The notes under the pieces: generated by a model
Databases searched by the model: none
What the model was told of the DNA's origin: nothing
The model's input: only the letters and a program-made list of their open reading frames with translations
Part shown: positions 1-8,526 of the stretch, one piece after another
Position numbering within the stretch: the stretch's first letter is position 1
Layout: every line of letters begins with the position of its first letter
Origin: Burkholderiaceae bacterium
GTDB taxonomy: Bacteria > Pseudomonadota > Gammaproteobacteria > Burkholderiales > Burkholderiaceae_C
Length of the DNA stretch: 64,000 nucleotides
Direction: 5' to 3'
Assembly (NCBI GenBank): GCA_023150375.1
Contig: JAKLLA010000010.1
Span: forward strand, 1-64,000
Made by a program: the position numbers and the translations under genes

Positions 1-708
1 GGCGACGACGCGCTGTACGGTCAGGCGGACCACGATTCGCTGCTGGGCGGAGAAGGGCACGACACGCTCGACGGTGGGGCGGGCAACGACACGCTGGTGG
101 GCGGCAATGGCAACAACCGGCTGGTCGGCGGAGCTGGCGACGATCTGTACGTGGTGAGCTCGGCCACGGACGTGATCGTCGAGGCGGTGGGCCAGGGCAC
201 GGACCGGGCGTGGGTGGGGGTGAACTACACCCTGGGCGCCGGGGTGTCGGTGGAGTCGGTGACGCTGACGGGCGCGGCCAACCAGTTCACCGGCAACGAG
301 CTGGCCAACACGGTGTGGGGCAGCGGCCTGGCCGACACGCTGTCGGGCCAGGGCGGCGACGACGCGCTGTACGGTCAGGCGGACCACGATTCGCTGCTGG
401 GCGGAGAAGGGCACGACACGCTCGACGGTGGGGCGGGCAACGACACGCTGGTGGGCGGCAATGGCAACAACCGGCTGGTCGGCGGAGCTGGCGATGACCT
501 GTACGTGGTGAGCTCGGCCACGGACGTGATCGTCGAGGTGGCAGGCCAGGGCACGGACCGGCTGTGGGCGGGGGTGAACTACACCCTGGGCGCCGGGGTG
601 TCGGTGGAATCGGTGACGCTGACGGGCGCGGCCACGCAGTTCACCGGCAACGAGCTGGCCAACACGGTGTGGGGCGGCGGTGCCGCCGAGATGCTGTCGG
701 GTCTGGGC
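1..708 (+). repeat. Two tandem 354-bp (118-codon) repeat units inside the RTX gene
   Basis: The sequence at 1-354 recurs at 355-708 in the same reading frame. The first 300 bases or so differ at only about a dozen positions; divergence rises at the 3' end of copy 2. A truncated, divergent third unit begins at 709. The array probably continues left of the window, and its copy number may be collapsed in an assembly. Confidence 0.9.
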
Positions 709-1122
709 GGCAACGATGCCCTGAACGGGGGCGCCGGCAACGACACGCTGTCCGGTGGAACGGGCCACGACACGCTGAACGGCGGAGCCGGCAACGACCA
801 GTTCGTGTTCGACACGGCGCTGAATGCGGCCACGAATGTCGACCTCGTCACCGACTTCTCGGCGGGCGACCTGATCGTGCTGGACAACGACGTCTTCACG
901 GCGCTCGGAGCGGCGGGTGCCCTGGCCCCGACCTCGTTCTACAGTGCCGCCGGCATGACCGGAGCGAACCTGGTGGGCCAGACCGCCGGCGTGTACTACA
1001 ACACGACCAACGGGGCGCTGTACTACGACGCGGACGGCTTCGGCGGTGTCTCCGGAGTCCAGTTCGCGACGCTGGGCAGCAAGCCCGTGCTCTCCGCCAC
1101 CTCCTTCGTCGTCGGGGAGTGA
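1..1122 (+). CDS. RTX-type calcium-binding repeat protein, C-terminal part
   Basis: The reading frame is open from base 1, so the gene starts left of the window. The 373 visible residues carry glycine/aspartate nonapeptide repeats (GGxGxDxLxGG, GGAGNDTL), which in RTX proteins fold into a Ca2+-binding beta-roll outside the cell. They alternate with a second module of the form DLYVVSSATDVIVE / VNYTLGAGVSVESVTLTG / FTGNELANTVWG. The last 110 residues lack repeats (QFVFDT, VDLVTDFSAGDLIVLDN) and resemble the C-terminal targeting region of serralysin/M10-like type I secretion substrates. Secretion by a type I system is inferred; no transporter for it is in the window. Adhesin, S-layer and enzyme roles are all possible because the N-terminus is missing. 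Confidence 0.85.
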   Translation, partial: GDDALYGQADHDSLLGGEGHDTLDGGAGNDTLVGGNGNNRLVGGAGDDLYVVSSATDVIVEAVGQGTDRAWVGVNYTLGAGVSVESVTLTGAANQFTGNELANTVWGSGLADTLSGQGGDDALYGQADHDSLLGGEGHDTLDGGAGNDTLVGGNGNNRLVGGAGDDLYVVSSATDVIVEVAGQGTDRLWAGVNYTLGAGVSVESVTLTGAATQFTGNELANTVWGGGAAEMLSGLGGNDALNGGAGNDTLSGGTGHDTLNGGAGNDQFVFDTALNAATNVDLVTDFSAGDLIVLDNDVFTALGAAGALAPTSFYSAAGMTGANLVGQTAGVYYNTTNGALYYDADGFGGVSGVQFATLGSKPVLSATSFVVGE

Positions 1123-1197
1123 GGCGCGCTGCGCCGTGGCCACCGCGCGGCGCAGCACTGCCCGAGCGGGGGCGGGCTTCCCATCGGCGCCCCCGGG

Positions 1198-1230
1198 GGG
1201 TGGCTATGATGCGCCACCCGGCCGGGTGGC
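1198..1230 (+). promoter_or_regulatory. Candidate promoter with competing inverted repeats upstream of the first glycosyltransferase
   Basis: TATGAT at 1205-1210 matches a sigma70 -10 box in 5 of 6 bases; no good -35 is visible. It is flanked by gggtggc (1198-1204), gccaccc (1213-1219) and gggtggc (1224-1230). The middle arm can pair with either outer arm, and 1213-1230 is a perfect 18-nt palindrome. It could be an operator at the transcription start, an attenuator-like switch, or the terminator stem of the RTX gene (no U-tract follows). Function is inferred. Confidence 0.35.
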
Positions 1231-1310
1231 CATGGGGGCGACGGCCGACCTGAGGGATGACCCGTGGGTGCGGCCGGTCCGTCCGCCCCGTCCCGGCTGC
1301 GACCTCGCGC

Positions 1311-2423
1311 ATGCCCGCCCATCTCCTCACAGTCTTCATCAACGGCAAGTTCACCGCCCAGGCGGTGACGGGCGTGCAGCGTGTCGGGCAGGAACTGCTG
1401 CTCGCCCTCGATCGTCGGCTGGCCGCAGCCGAAGCCGGGTGCGACGACCTGCGCTGGGTGCTGCTCTGTCCGCCCCGGGCCCGGCCGCCCCATCTGGAGC
1501 GCATCGAGGTCCGGCACACCGCGGGCGGCTCGCGGTCGCTGCACCTCTGGGAACAGGCCATCCTGCCCCTGGCGGCGCGGAGCGGCCTCCTGCTGAATCT
1601 GGCCGGGACCGGCCCTTGGCTGGTGCGCCGACAGGCAGTGCTGCTGCACGATGCGGCCGTGTTCGACCAGCCGCAGGCTCACACCCGCGCCTTCGTGCGC
1701 TGGTACCGCAGCCTGTTTGCCCGTCAGGCCCGCTCGGCGCGCCCTTTGTGCGTGGTCTCGGAGTTCTCGCGGGATCGCCTGGGTGAACGGCTGCGCGTGC
1801 CTGCCGAGCGCTGGCAGGTGATCCATCCTGGAGCCGATCACCTTGGCCGGGTGCAGTCGGACCCCCGCATCCTCGATCGGCTCGGGCTGGGGCATCGGCC
1901 CTATTTCCTCGCTGTGGGCAGTGCCAATCCCGGCAAGAACCTGCCGGCACTGCTGCAGGCCTATGCCGCCCTGCCGGTGTCGAGGCCCGCACTGGTGCTG
2001 GTGGGGGGCGGCAATGCGCGGGTGTTCGCCGCATCGGCCGAGGCAGAGAAGGACCCGCCCGGCGTGCTGCGTGCCGGGCGCCTGGACGATGCGGCGCTCA
2101 AGGCCCTGTACCAGCAGGCGCTGGCGCTGCTGTTCCCCTCCCTGTACGAAGGCTTCGGCCTGCCGCCGCTGGAGGCAATGGCCCTGGGCTGCCCCGTGGT
2201 CGCGGCGGATGCGGCCTCGCTGCCGGAGGTCTGCGGCGACGCGGCACTGTATGTCGACCCGCGTTCGCTGCCGTCGATGACGGCGGCGATGCAGCGCATC
2301 GTGGCCGATCGGGCGCTGTGCGAGCACCTGCGCGCGGCGGGCCGGGCCCGCGCGGCCGGTTTCACCTGGGACGCGGCGGCACGCCGGCTGTGCGGGCTGC
2401 TCGTCGGGGAGGTGCAGCCATGA
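1311..2423 (+). CDS. Glycosyltransferase family 4 (GT-B fold)
   Basis: This is a predicted 370-residue retaining glycosyltransferase, which would transfer a nucleotide-activated sugar to a growing surface glycan in the cytoplasm. The N-terminus (VFINGKFTAQAVTGVQRVG) is the acceptor-side strand-loop typical of family-1/4 enzymes that begin VNGR...TGVQRY. The donor-site block EGFGLPPLEAMALG near residues 280-293 carries the E-x7-E signature, and PVVAADAASLPEVCGDAALY follows as usual. An in-frame ATG at 1257 would add 18 residues; 1311 is preferred because homologous proteins begin just before the FINGKF strand, though no strong ribosome site is visible. It overlaps the next gene by 4 bases. The sugar specificity cannot be read from sequence. 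Confidence 0.88.
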   Translation: MPAHLLTVFINGKFTAQAVTGVQRVGQELLLALDRRLAAAEAGCDDLRWVLLCPPRARPPHLERIEVRHTAGGSRSLHLWEQAILPLAARSGLLLNLAGTGPWLVRRQAVLLHDAAVFDQPQAHTRAFVRWYRSLFARQARSARPLCVVSEFSRDRLGERLRVPAERWQVIHPGADHLGRVQSDPRILDRLGLGHRPYFLAVGSANPGKNLPALLQAYAALPVSRPALVLVGGGNARVFAASAEAEKDPPGVLRAGRLDDAALKALYQQALALLFPSLYEGFGLPPLEAMALGCPVVAADAASLPEVCGDAALYVDPRSLPSMTAAMQRIVADRALCEHLRAAGRARAAGFTWDAAARRLCGLLVGEVQP

Positions 2424-3565
2424 AGGTCCTGCAGGTCAGCAAGTTCTATCCACCCCACCTCGGGGGCATCGAGACCGTCGCGCGCGATCTGGTCCACGGT
2501 CTGACCGGCCTGGGCGTGCAGGTGGACGTGCTGTGCGCCAACAAGGCCTGGCGCCAGGTCGACGAGGTCGATGCGCAGGGGGGGCGCGTGACGCGTGCCG
2601 CGTCGCTGGGCATGCTGCTGTCGACCTCCTGTGCCCCGGGGCTGCCCGGGCTGCTGCGCCGCAGCCAGGCCGACTACGACATCGTCCATGTCCACATGCC
2701 CGACCCGCTGGCGGCGCTGGCGGTCTGGTACGCCCGGCCGCAGGCCCGGGTGGTGCTGCACTGGCACAGCGACGTGGTGCGCCAGCGGTTCGCCCGGCAT
2801 GCCTACGAGCCGCTGCAGCGCTGGATCCTGCGGCGTGCCGACGCGGTGGTCTGCACCAGCCAGGACTACGCGACCACTTCCGTACCGCTGCGACCCTGGC
2901 AGCACAAGGTGCATGTCGTGCCGATCGGACGCCCGGCGCCCGACCCGGCGGATCCCCGCCTGGTCGGCGAGATCCGGCGGTGCTACGGCGGGCGTCGCAT
3001 CGTTTTCAGCCTGGGGCGGATGACCCATTACAAGGGCTACGAGGTGCTCGTGAAGGCGGCACGGGCCCTGCCACCCGATGTGGTGGTGCTGGTCGGCGGC
3101 GGCGGGCCGGCACTGGAGCGCTACCGCCAGCTGGCCCGCGAGGCGGGGGTGGACGAGCGTGTGCACTTCATCGGCCCCGTCTCGGCGACCCGGCTGGAGG
3201 CGCACTTCGCGGCCGCCGATGTCTTCTGCATGGCCTCCACGGTGCGCGCGGAGGCCTACGGTGTGGCGGTGCTGGAAGCGATGGCGCGTGGCGTGCCGGT
3301 GGTGGCCACGCGCATTCCGGGCTCCGGTCTGAGCTGGCTGCACCAGCACGACATCACCGGGCTGTCCGTTCCGCCGGGGGATGCCCAGGCCCTGGCCGGG
3401 GCGATCGGCGACATCCTCGGCGACCCGGCCGCGCGTGCACGCTATGCTGCCGGCGCCCGGGCGCGCTGGGCCCAGGGCCTGACGGACCGGGCGATGTGCG
3501 AGCGTACACTGATGCTGTACCGCTTCCTGCTGGACGGTGCGTTGCCGCGGCCCGCCGCCCTCTGA
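2420..3565 (+). CDS. Glycosyltransferase family 4 (WbaZ/PimB-like)
   Basis: This 381-residue GT-B glycosyltransferase starts at ATG 2420 inside the previous stop codon (ATGA overlap) with GGAGG just upstream, so the two enzymes are probably translationally coupled. The N-terminus MKVLQVSKFYPPHLGGIE is the classic acceptor-binding loop of GT4 mannosyl/rhamnosyl-type transferases. Further along are FSLGRMTHYKGYEVLVKAA, GGGGPALERYRQLA and the E-x7-E donor site EAYGVAVLEAMARG near residue 277. It acts in the cytoplasm on a lipid-linked or protein-linked glycan. The role in capsule or O-antigen-like polymer assembly is inferred from the neighbours; sugar donor and linkage are unknown. Confidence 0.88.
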   Translation: MKVLQVSKFYPPHLGGIETVARDLVHGLTGLGVQVDVLCANKAWRQVDEVDAQGGRVTRAASLGMLLSTSCAPGLPGLLRRSQADYDIVHVHMPDPLAALAVWYARPQARVVLHWHSDVVRQRFARHAYEPLQRWILRRADAVVCTSQDYATTSVPLRPWQHKVHVVPIGRPAPDPADPRLVGEIRRCYGGRRIVFSLGRMTHYKGYEVLVKAARALPPDVVVLVGGGGPALERYRQLAREAGVDERVHFIGPVSATRLEAHFAAADVFCMASTVRAEAYGVAVLEAMARGVPVVATRIPGSGLSWLHQHDITGLSVPPGDAQALAGAIGDILGDPAARARYAAGARARWAQGLTDRAMCERTLMLYRFLLDGALPRPAAL

Positions 3566-3612
3566 GGCGAGGGCCGGTCGAGTCCATTCCCTCACCCCGT
3601 CGGGACCCCTGT

Positions 3613-5109
3613 TTGAAGATCCTCCTCGAGATGCGGCCCGCGCTGGACGGGCACGCCGGCATTCCGCAGGAAGCACGCCTGCTGTTCCGCGGCCTGAGCA
3701 CCCTCGACGACCTGCAGGTCGACGGCCTGCTGCAGAGCAGCGGTCGGGTGATCGCGCGCGGCCTGCCACCGCCGGACGATGCCCGGGCTGCCCGCCTGAG
3801 CACCGACCGGCGCATCCACCTGCAGTCGCGCGTGGTGATCTCGCTCAAGCACAGCGACCCCTTCCGCCGCTCCGAGCGCTGGGTCCAGCAGTGGCGGCAG
3901 TCCCTCACGCCCAGCGGCATGATCCTGCGGCGCCTGCTGGGGCGCCCGGAACCCCTCGGTGTCTTCCAGGCCGAACTGTTCCAGGACTTCGTCTGGCGCG
4001 ACCTGTTCGCGCGCACCCTGCCGGTGGAAGACCATCCCGTGGTCACGCGCTCGCGCTTCCGGGTTTCGCGCGTGCCCTGGAACGCGATGCACCTGGGCGG
4101 TCTGATCACGCGCCGCCTGGGCCGGACGGTCTATCCGCGGCTGGATACACGGGGCTACGACGTCATGATCGCCGAGACGCCCTATCCCGGCGACGTGATG
4201 GCCGGCACGCAGATGGTGGTGCGCTACCACGATGCCATTCCACTGCTGATGCCGCACACCATCACCGACAAGGCCTTCCATCAGGCCGCGCACTACCACG
4301 CCCTGCAGCGCAACGTCGCCAGCGGAGCCTGGTTCGCCTGCGTGTCCGAGTCGACCCGGCGCGACCTGATCAGCATCTTCCCCGAAGTGGAGCCGCGCGC
4401 CGTCACCCTGCACAACATGGTGTCGCACCACTACCATGCGCAGGAGGATTGTTCACCCGAGCGCATCCACGAGATCGTGCGCACGCGGCGCAACACCGGT
4501 GTCAAGGGGGTCGAGCCGGATCCCGCGCGCTGGGCCACTCGTCCGCTGGACTACCTGCTGATGGTCTCGACCATCGAGCCGCGCAAGAACCATGCGACCC
4601 TGCTGTCGGCCTGGGAGCAGCTCAGGGTGGAGCGCTACCCCGACCTGAAGCTCATCATCGTGGGCGGCATGGGCTGGGACCACGGGCCCATCGTCAAGCG
4701 CTTCGCGCCCTGGCTGGCGCGCGGCGAGGTGCAGTTCCTCGAGGAAGTGCCCGCGGCGGAACTGCGCCTGCTCTACCGCCACGCCCTGGCGACCGTGTGT
4801 CCGAGCTACGGCGAAGGCTTCGACTTCTCCGGCGTGGAGTCGATGCGCTGCGGCGGGGCGGTGGTGGCCTCCGACATCGGGGTGCACCGCGACGTGTTCC
4901 AGGATGCGGCCGAGTACTTCAACACCTACTCGCCGCAGGATCTTGCCGCGGCGCTGGTGCGGGTGATCGACCCGGCCGACCCGCTGGCGCTGCATCGCCG
5001 GGAGGCCCTGATCGAGCGCGGCCATGCCGTCTCGGGGCAGTACGTGCCCGATCGGGTGTTGCCGCAGTGGCGGGAGTTCCTGCTGAGCCTGCCACGCCGG
5101 CCCAACTGA
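3613..5109 (+). CDS. Glycosyltransferase family 1/4, TTG start
   Basis: This 498-residue protein begins at TTG 3613 (MKILLEMRPALDGHAGIPQE), 47 bases after the previous gene. No ATG or GTG near the conserved N-terminal strand fits better, and no clear ribosome site is visible. The C-terminal GT-B half is recognisable: VSTIEPRKNHATLL, LIIVGGMGWDHG and the donor block YGEGFDFSGVESMRCGG around residues 399-415. The N-terminal half is longer than usual and contains a basic stretch near residues 120-160. The family matches large transferases in proteobacterial surface-polysaccharide loci that begin with ILLEMRP. It probably acts after the two preceding GT4 enzymes in the same operon; substrate unknown. 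Confidence 0.85.
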   Translation: MKILLEMRPALDGHAGIPQEARLLFRGLSTLDDLQVDGLLQSSGRVIARGLPPPDDARAARLSTDRRIHLQSRVVISLKHSDPFRRSERWVQQWRQSLTPSGMILRRLLGRPEPLGVFQAELFQDFVWRDLFARTLPVEDHPVVTRSRFRVSRVPWNAMHLGGLITRRLGRTVYPRLDTRGYDVMIAETPYPGDVMAGTQMVVRYHDAIPLLMPHTITDKAFHQAAHYHALQRNVASGAWFACVSESTRRDLISIFPEVEPRAVTLHNMVSHHYHAQEDCSPERIHEIVRTRRNTGVKGVEPDPARWATRPLDYLLMVSTIEPRKNHATLLSAWEQLRVERYPDLKLIIVGGMGWDHGPIVKRFAPWLARGEVQFLEEVPAAELRLLYRHALATVCPSYGEGFDFSGVESMRCGGAVVASDIGVHRDVFQDAAEYFNTYSPQDLAAALVRVIDPADPLALHRREALIERGHAVSGQYVPDRVLPQWREFLLSLPRRPN

Positions 5110-5131
5110 GTCACGGGGGGCGGCGGGGGCT

Positions 5132-5866
5132 TCAGTCGGCGTTCCAGCGCACGCAGCGGCCGCTGTTCAAGGCAGCCTCCAGCCGCGCCAGAACGACGGC
5201 ATGGCCGGCATCGTTGAGGTGGATGCCGTCGCCGGCTGCGTAGGCCGTGGCGATCCGGCCCTGTGCATCGGCCAGCGCATCGTGGAGGCGGACATGGCAG
5301 GCTCCGGCCAGTGTGGCCAGCCGTCGGTCGACCTCGGCCAGTGTGGCCTGCTCGGCCGCGGAAAGCGCGTCGCGCGGCTGGACCCCGAGCACCAGGGTCG
5401 CTGCGCTGGCCGCGGCGGCGGCTGCGCGCAGCGCCTCGAGGTTGGCCACCGTCTCGCCGGCGCTGTAGCCGCCGGCCGTGTCGTTGGTCGGGAAGGAGAG
5501 CAGGACCAGCCGCGGTCCGGCCGCCAGCGCGCGGGTGATGTTGTGCGCCTCCAGCGGTGCCGGGCGCTCCGCGGGCGGCAGGGTTCCGCTGGGCATCGCC
5601 TGCCAGGTGGTCAGGCCGCCGATGGCCAGGTTGTCCAGGGTCACGCCGCGCAGCTCGGCGATAGCCTTCAGCCGCGCTGCCCATCCCTGCCCGGCGCCGG
5701 CACCCTGGCCTGCGGCCGTGGACGAACCCAGCACGACCCAATGACCCGGGGCGACCCGAGGGGGGAGCGGGGCGGGCCGGTCGCCAGCGTCGTGGCCACC
5801 TCCCCCGCCACAGCCGATCAGGAGCGAAGACAGCAGCAGGGTGACAGCGGCGAGCAGGCAGTTCAT
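5132..5866 (-). CDS. SGNH/GDSL-family hydrolase lipoprotein
   Basis: This 244-residue predicted lipoprotein has the signal MNCLLAAVTLLLSSLLIGC with lipobox Cys19, followed by a Gly run. An alternative ATG at 5881 adds five residues. SGNH hydrolase blocks are visible: GSS near residues 47-49 (nucleophile Ser), NLAIGG (block II Gly), FPTNDTA (block III Asn) and DGIHLND with Asp213/His216 (block V). The enzyme would hydrolyse an ester, for example an acetyl group on a polysaccharide or lipid, from the periplasmic side of a membrane. The gene is convergent with the glycosyltransferases and divergent from the methyltransferase at 6079, so it may tune acyl decoration of the glycan. That substrate is an inference. 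Confidence 0.8.
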   Translation of the reverse strand: MNCLLAAVTLLLSSLLIGCGGGGGHDAGDRPAPLPPRVAPGHWVVLGSSTAAGQGAGAGQGWAARLKAIAELRGVTLDNLAIGGLTTWQAMPSGTLPPAERPAPLEAHNITRALAAGPRLVLLSFPTNDTAGGYSAGETVANLEALRAAAAAASAATLVLGVQPRDALSAAEQATLAEVDRRLATLAGACHVRLHDALADAQGRIATAYAAGDGIHLNDAGHAVVLARLEAALNSGRCVRWNAD

Positions 5867-6078
5867 GGGAGGTCGCAGCATCGGGGCCGGGGAAGCGTCG
5901 CCGCCGGGCACGCCAGGGGCCGCGGCAGGCGGGGACCCGCGTGGAGCCGGATCGTCGGCGAGTATCGCCGCAACGCCTCGACCGCGCAGACATCGTCCGC
6001 GGTGGCGCGGTGGCTCGGCTACCATCCTGCCGGTCGCCGGCCGCGGATGCCGGCATCACATGACCGGAACGTCTGTTC

Positions 6079-7335
6079 GTGATCAAGAGCCTTCTCCATA
6101 CAGTCAAGGGCAGCCTGCCCCGGCGGGACCCGCAGCGCAGCGGGTTCATCGATGTGCGCCAGTTGATCGCCGAGCTGAGCGACGACGAACTCATGGCGAG
6201 TGCGGACGCCTACTTCGCACCGATGCAGCTGACGAGCGAGCAGTGCCGCAAGCCCTACTCCAATCCGGCCGACGCGGTCCACCTGACCCGCCACATGAGC
6301 CTGGTGCTGGAGGCTGCGGACCTGTTCCGGGGGGCGCGAGTGATGGAGCTCGGCTGCGGCACCGGCTGGCTCAGCATCGGCATGGCGCAGATGGGCTGCG
6401 AGGTGACCGGCGTGGACATCTCCGCCGCGGCGGTCCGGCTGGCCGGGCAGGTTGCGCAGCGCAGCAGCGTGCATCCGCCGGGGCGGGTCGAGTTCCTGAC
6501 CTACGACGGCAAGTCCCTGCCGCTGGCCGATGCGAGCGTGGACCGCATCGTCTGTCACGATGCCTTCCACCATGTGCGGGACCAGGCCGCGACGCTGCGG
6601 GAGTTCGCCCGTGTCCTGCGCGACGGGGGGCGCGTGGCCTTCATCGAACCCGGTCCGCACCATTCCCGGACCCCGCAGTCGCAGGCCGAGATGGCCAACT
6701 TCAAGGTCATCGAGAACGACGTCTGCATGGAGGAGGTGACGCGTCATGCGGTGGCGGCCGGGCTGGAGGCGCCGCAGATGCTGATGCAGTTCCAGCAGCC
6801 CTTCACCCTCGGCGTCGAGGAGTTCAACGCGTGGGCGAAGACAGGCATCCCCAGGGAGCGGGCGGCGCAGCTGATCGGCATGCTGCAGTCGCAGATGACC
6901 AACGGGCAGTGCTTCTTCATCTACAAGGGCCAGCCCACGCGGGACAGCCGACGCGCCGACGGTCTGGCCGCGCGCCTGCAGCGGGTGTCGGCGCGGCGGG
7001 TGCCGTACGGCAGCGGCTGGGGCATCGAGCTGGCGGTCGATGCCGTCAACACGGGCACGCGCAGCTGGATCGCGGCCACGCTGCCGGCCGGCCAGGTGAA
7101 TCTGGGCGTGCACGTGCTCGGGCCTCGCGGCGAGTTGCGTGACAACAACTACGCCCGCTTGCGGCTGCCTCGCGGCCCGGTGGCGCCAGGTGAGAGCGTC
7201 CTGATCGAAGGCGTGGTGCGCGAGCCGTCCGACGAAGCCTATACGCTGCGCCTGGACCTCGTCGCCGAGATGGTGGCCTGGTTCGCCGACCTGGGCCAGA
7301 CTCAGCCACTGCGTCTGGGCCGCGACGAACTCTGA
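6079..7335 (+). CDS. SAM-dependent methyltransferase with C-terminal beta-sandwich domain
   Basis: This 418-residue protein has a class I methyltransferase core: motif I VMELGCGTGWLSI near residues 88-100, the acidic loop VTGVDISAAAV, and FHHVRDQAATLREFARVLRDGG typical of Methyltransf_11. The start is GTG at 6079. Residues about 300-418 form a separate module (GIELAVDAVNTGTRSWI ... LRLDLVAEMVAWFADLG). It resembles the Ig-like beta-sandwich tail attached to some bacterial glycosyltransferases and methyltransferases, with an xVxNTG strand and an LDLV-x-E-x-VAWF strand. It probably methylates a glycan or sugar nucleotide of this locus, with the tail binding carbohydrate. Divergent from the SGNH gene. 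Confidence 0.8.
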   Translation: MIKSLLHTVKGSLPRRDPQRSGFIDVRQLIAELSDDELMASADAYFAPMQLTSEQCRKPYSNPADAVHLTRHMSLVLEAADLFRGARVMELGCGTGWLSIGMAQMGCEVTGVDISAAAVRLAGQVAQRSSVHPPGRVEFLTYDGKSLPLADASVDRIVCHDAFHHVRDQAATLREFARVLRDGGRVAFIEPGPHHSRTPQSQAEMANFKVIENDVCMEEVTRHAVAAGLEAPQMLMQFQQPFTLGVEEFNAWAKTGIPRERAAQLIGMLQSQMTNGQCFFIYKGQPTRDSRRADGLAARLQRVSARRVPYGSGWGIELAVDAVNTGTRSWIAATLPAGQVNLGVHVLGPRGELRDNNYARLRLPRGPVAPGESVLIEGVVREPSDEAYTLRLDLVAEMVAWFADLGQTQPLRLGRDEL

Positions 7336-7389
7336 GCGTCGCGTCGAAGCTGCCGGCGGGCGCCAGCGCGTCCGAGGTCCGACAGGCTT

Positions 7390-8526
7390 CTAGGTGCGCC
7401 GACGACCCAGCAGGCCCTGCAGCCCGTCGATCAGCCGGCGCGACCAGGGCGGGCTGTCCGCAGGCGGCCCGGCCGGCGCAGCCGGGGCCGATCCGGCGCA
7501 CGACGTGGGCGCAGCAGCCGCCTGCGCCACCGGGGCAGGCGGCCCGTGGCGGCCCCGCCGGGCCTTCTCCAGCATCGACAGGGTCAGCGGATCGGCCGGA
7601 TCGAACTCCAGTGCCCGTTCCAGCGATGCGACCGCTGCTTCCCAGTCCTGCTGCAGGGTCTTGACCAGCCCGCGGGTCCGGTGCGCCAGCATGTGGCGGT
7701 CGCGCAGCGCCAGCGAGCGTTCCACCAGGACATCGGCCACTGCGAGCCGACCCCGGCGGGCGCAGAGGTCGGCCAGGACCTGATAGTAGGTCGTGGATCG
7801 GCGCCGCTGGCGGCGCCGATCCAGTTCGGGCGCCGGTCGGTCGGCCACCACCGCACGGATCCAGGGCGCGAGGTGGCCGATGTCGCTGAAGAACTGGGTC
7901 GTCGGGTGGCCGGTGAACGGAACCCGCAGGAAGCGGGCCGCCTGGAAGTGCGGCCGCAGGCAGGCATCGATGAAGCGGCGATCGATCGCCTCGTACGGAT
8001 CGTAGGCGATCACCGCCCGGCACTGCGGCGCACGCTGTCCTTCGAAGGGCTCGTGCAGGAATGCCGCCCGTTCCTGCCAGGCCTTGTTGCCGTACACCGG
8101 GTGCACCGAGACCCGCGGCGACAGCGCGATCACCTCGGCGTCCAGGTCATGCGCGTAGTACAGCGCGGCGTAGGCACCGAGGCTGGACCCATAGGCCAGC
8201 ACCCGTTCGGGCAGATGCAGACAGGGCCGCACCGCTGCGGTGAAGGCCTCGCGCGACAGCGGCTGGTAGAAGTGCTCGGACTTGCGGCGCACCGCGATCA
8301 CCTGCGCGCCCAGGCGCAGCAGGAAGTCCACCCCGAACGCCGGCCTGGGGACGAGGTGCATCAGGGGATCGAAGGTGATCACCAGCGGCCGGGATTCGCC
8401 GCCCGGCGGGTGATGCCATTCGATGCGGCTGTGCTCGTCTTCCAGCAGGATCCGCGGTTCCGCCTGCGGGACGACAGGGGGCTGGGCCGTGCCCTGCGGC
8501 ACGGGGGCCTGGGCGGCGCGACTCAT
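7390..8526 (-). CDS. Alpha/beta-hydrolase-like protein with C-terminal TPR
   Basis: This 378-residue protein starts at ATG 8526, which overlaps the stop of the upstream GT2 gene (ATGA). Residues 40-230 look like a serine hydrolase fold: VLAYGSSLGAYAALYYA is a nucleophile elbow (G-x-S-x-G variant GSSLG), EVIALSPRVSV follows, and IGHLAPW near residue 220 may supply the catalytic His. Residues about 245-320 have a TPR-like pattern (YYQVLADLCARRGRLAVADV ... WEAAVASLERALEFDP). The tail is proline/alanine-rich and ends in a basic helix. Comparable proteins occur in surface-glycan clusters; an esterase/acyltransferase role or a scaffold role are both possible. Exact function unknown. Confidence 0.65.
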   Translation of the reverse strand: MSRAAQAPVPQGTAQPPVVPQAEPRILLEDEHSRIEWHHPPGGESRPLVITFDPLMHLVPRPAFGVDFLLRLGAQVIAVRRKSEHFYQPLSREAFTAAVRPCLHLPERVLAYGSSLGAYAALYYAHDLDAEVIALSPRVSVHPVYGNKAWQERAAFLHEPFEGQRAPQCRAVIAYDPYEAIDRRFIDACLRPHFQAARFLRVPFTGHPTTQFFSDIGHLAPWIRAVVADRPAPELDRRRQRRRSTTYYQVLADLCARRGRLAVADVLVERSLALRDRHMLAHRTRGLVKTLQQDWEAAVASLERALEFDPADPLTLSMLEKARRGRHGPPAPVAQAAAAPTSCAGSAPAAPAGPPADSPPWSRRLIDGLQGLLGRRRT

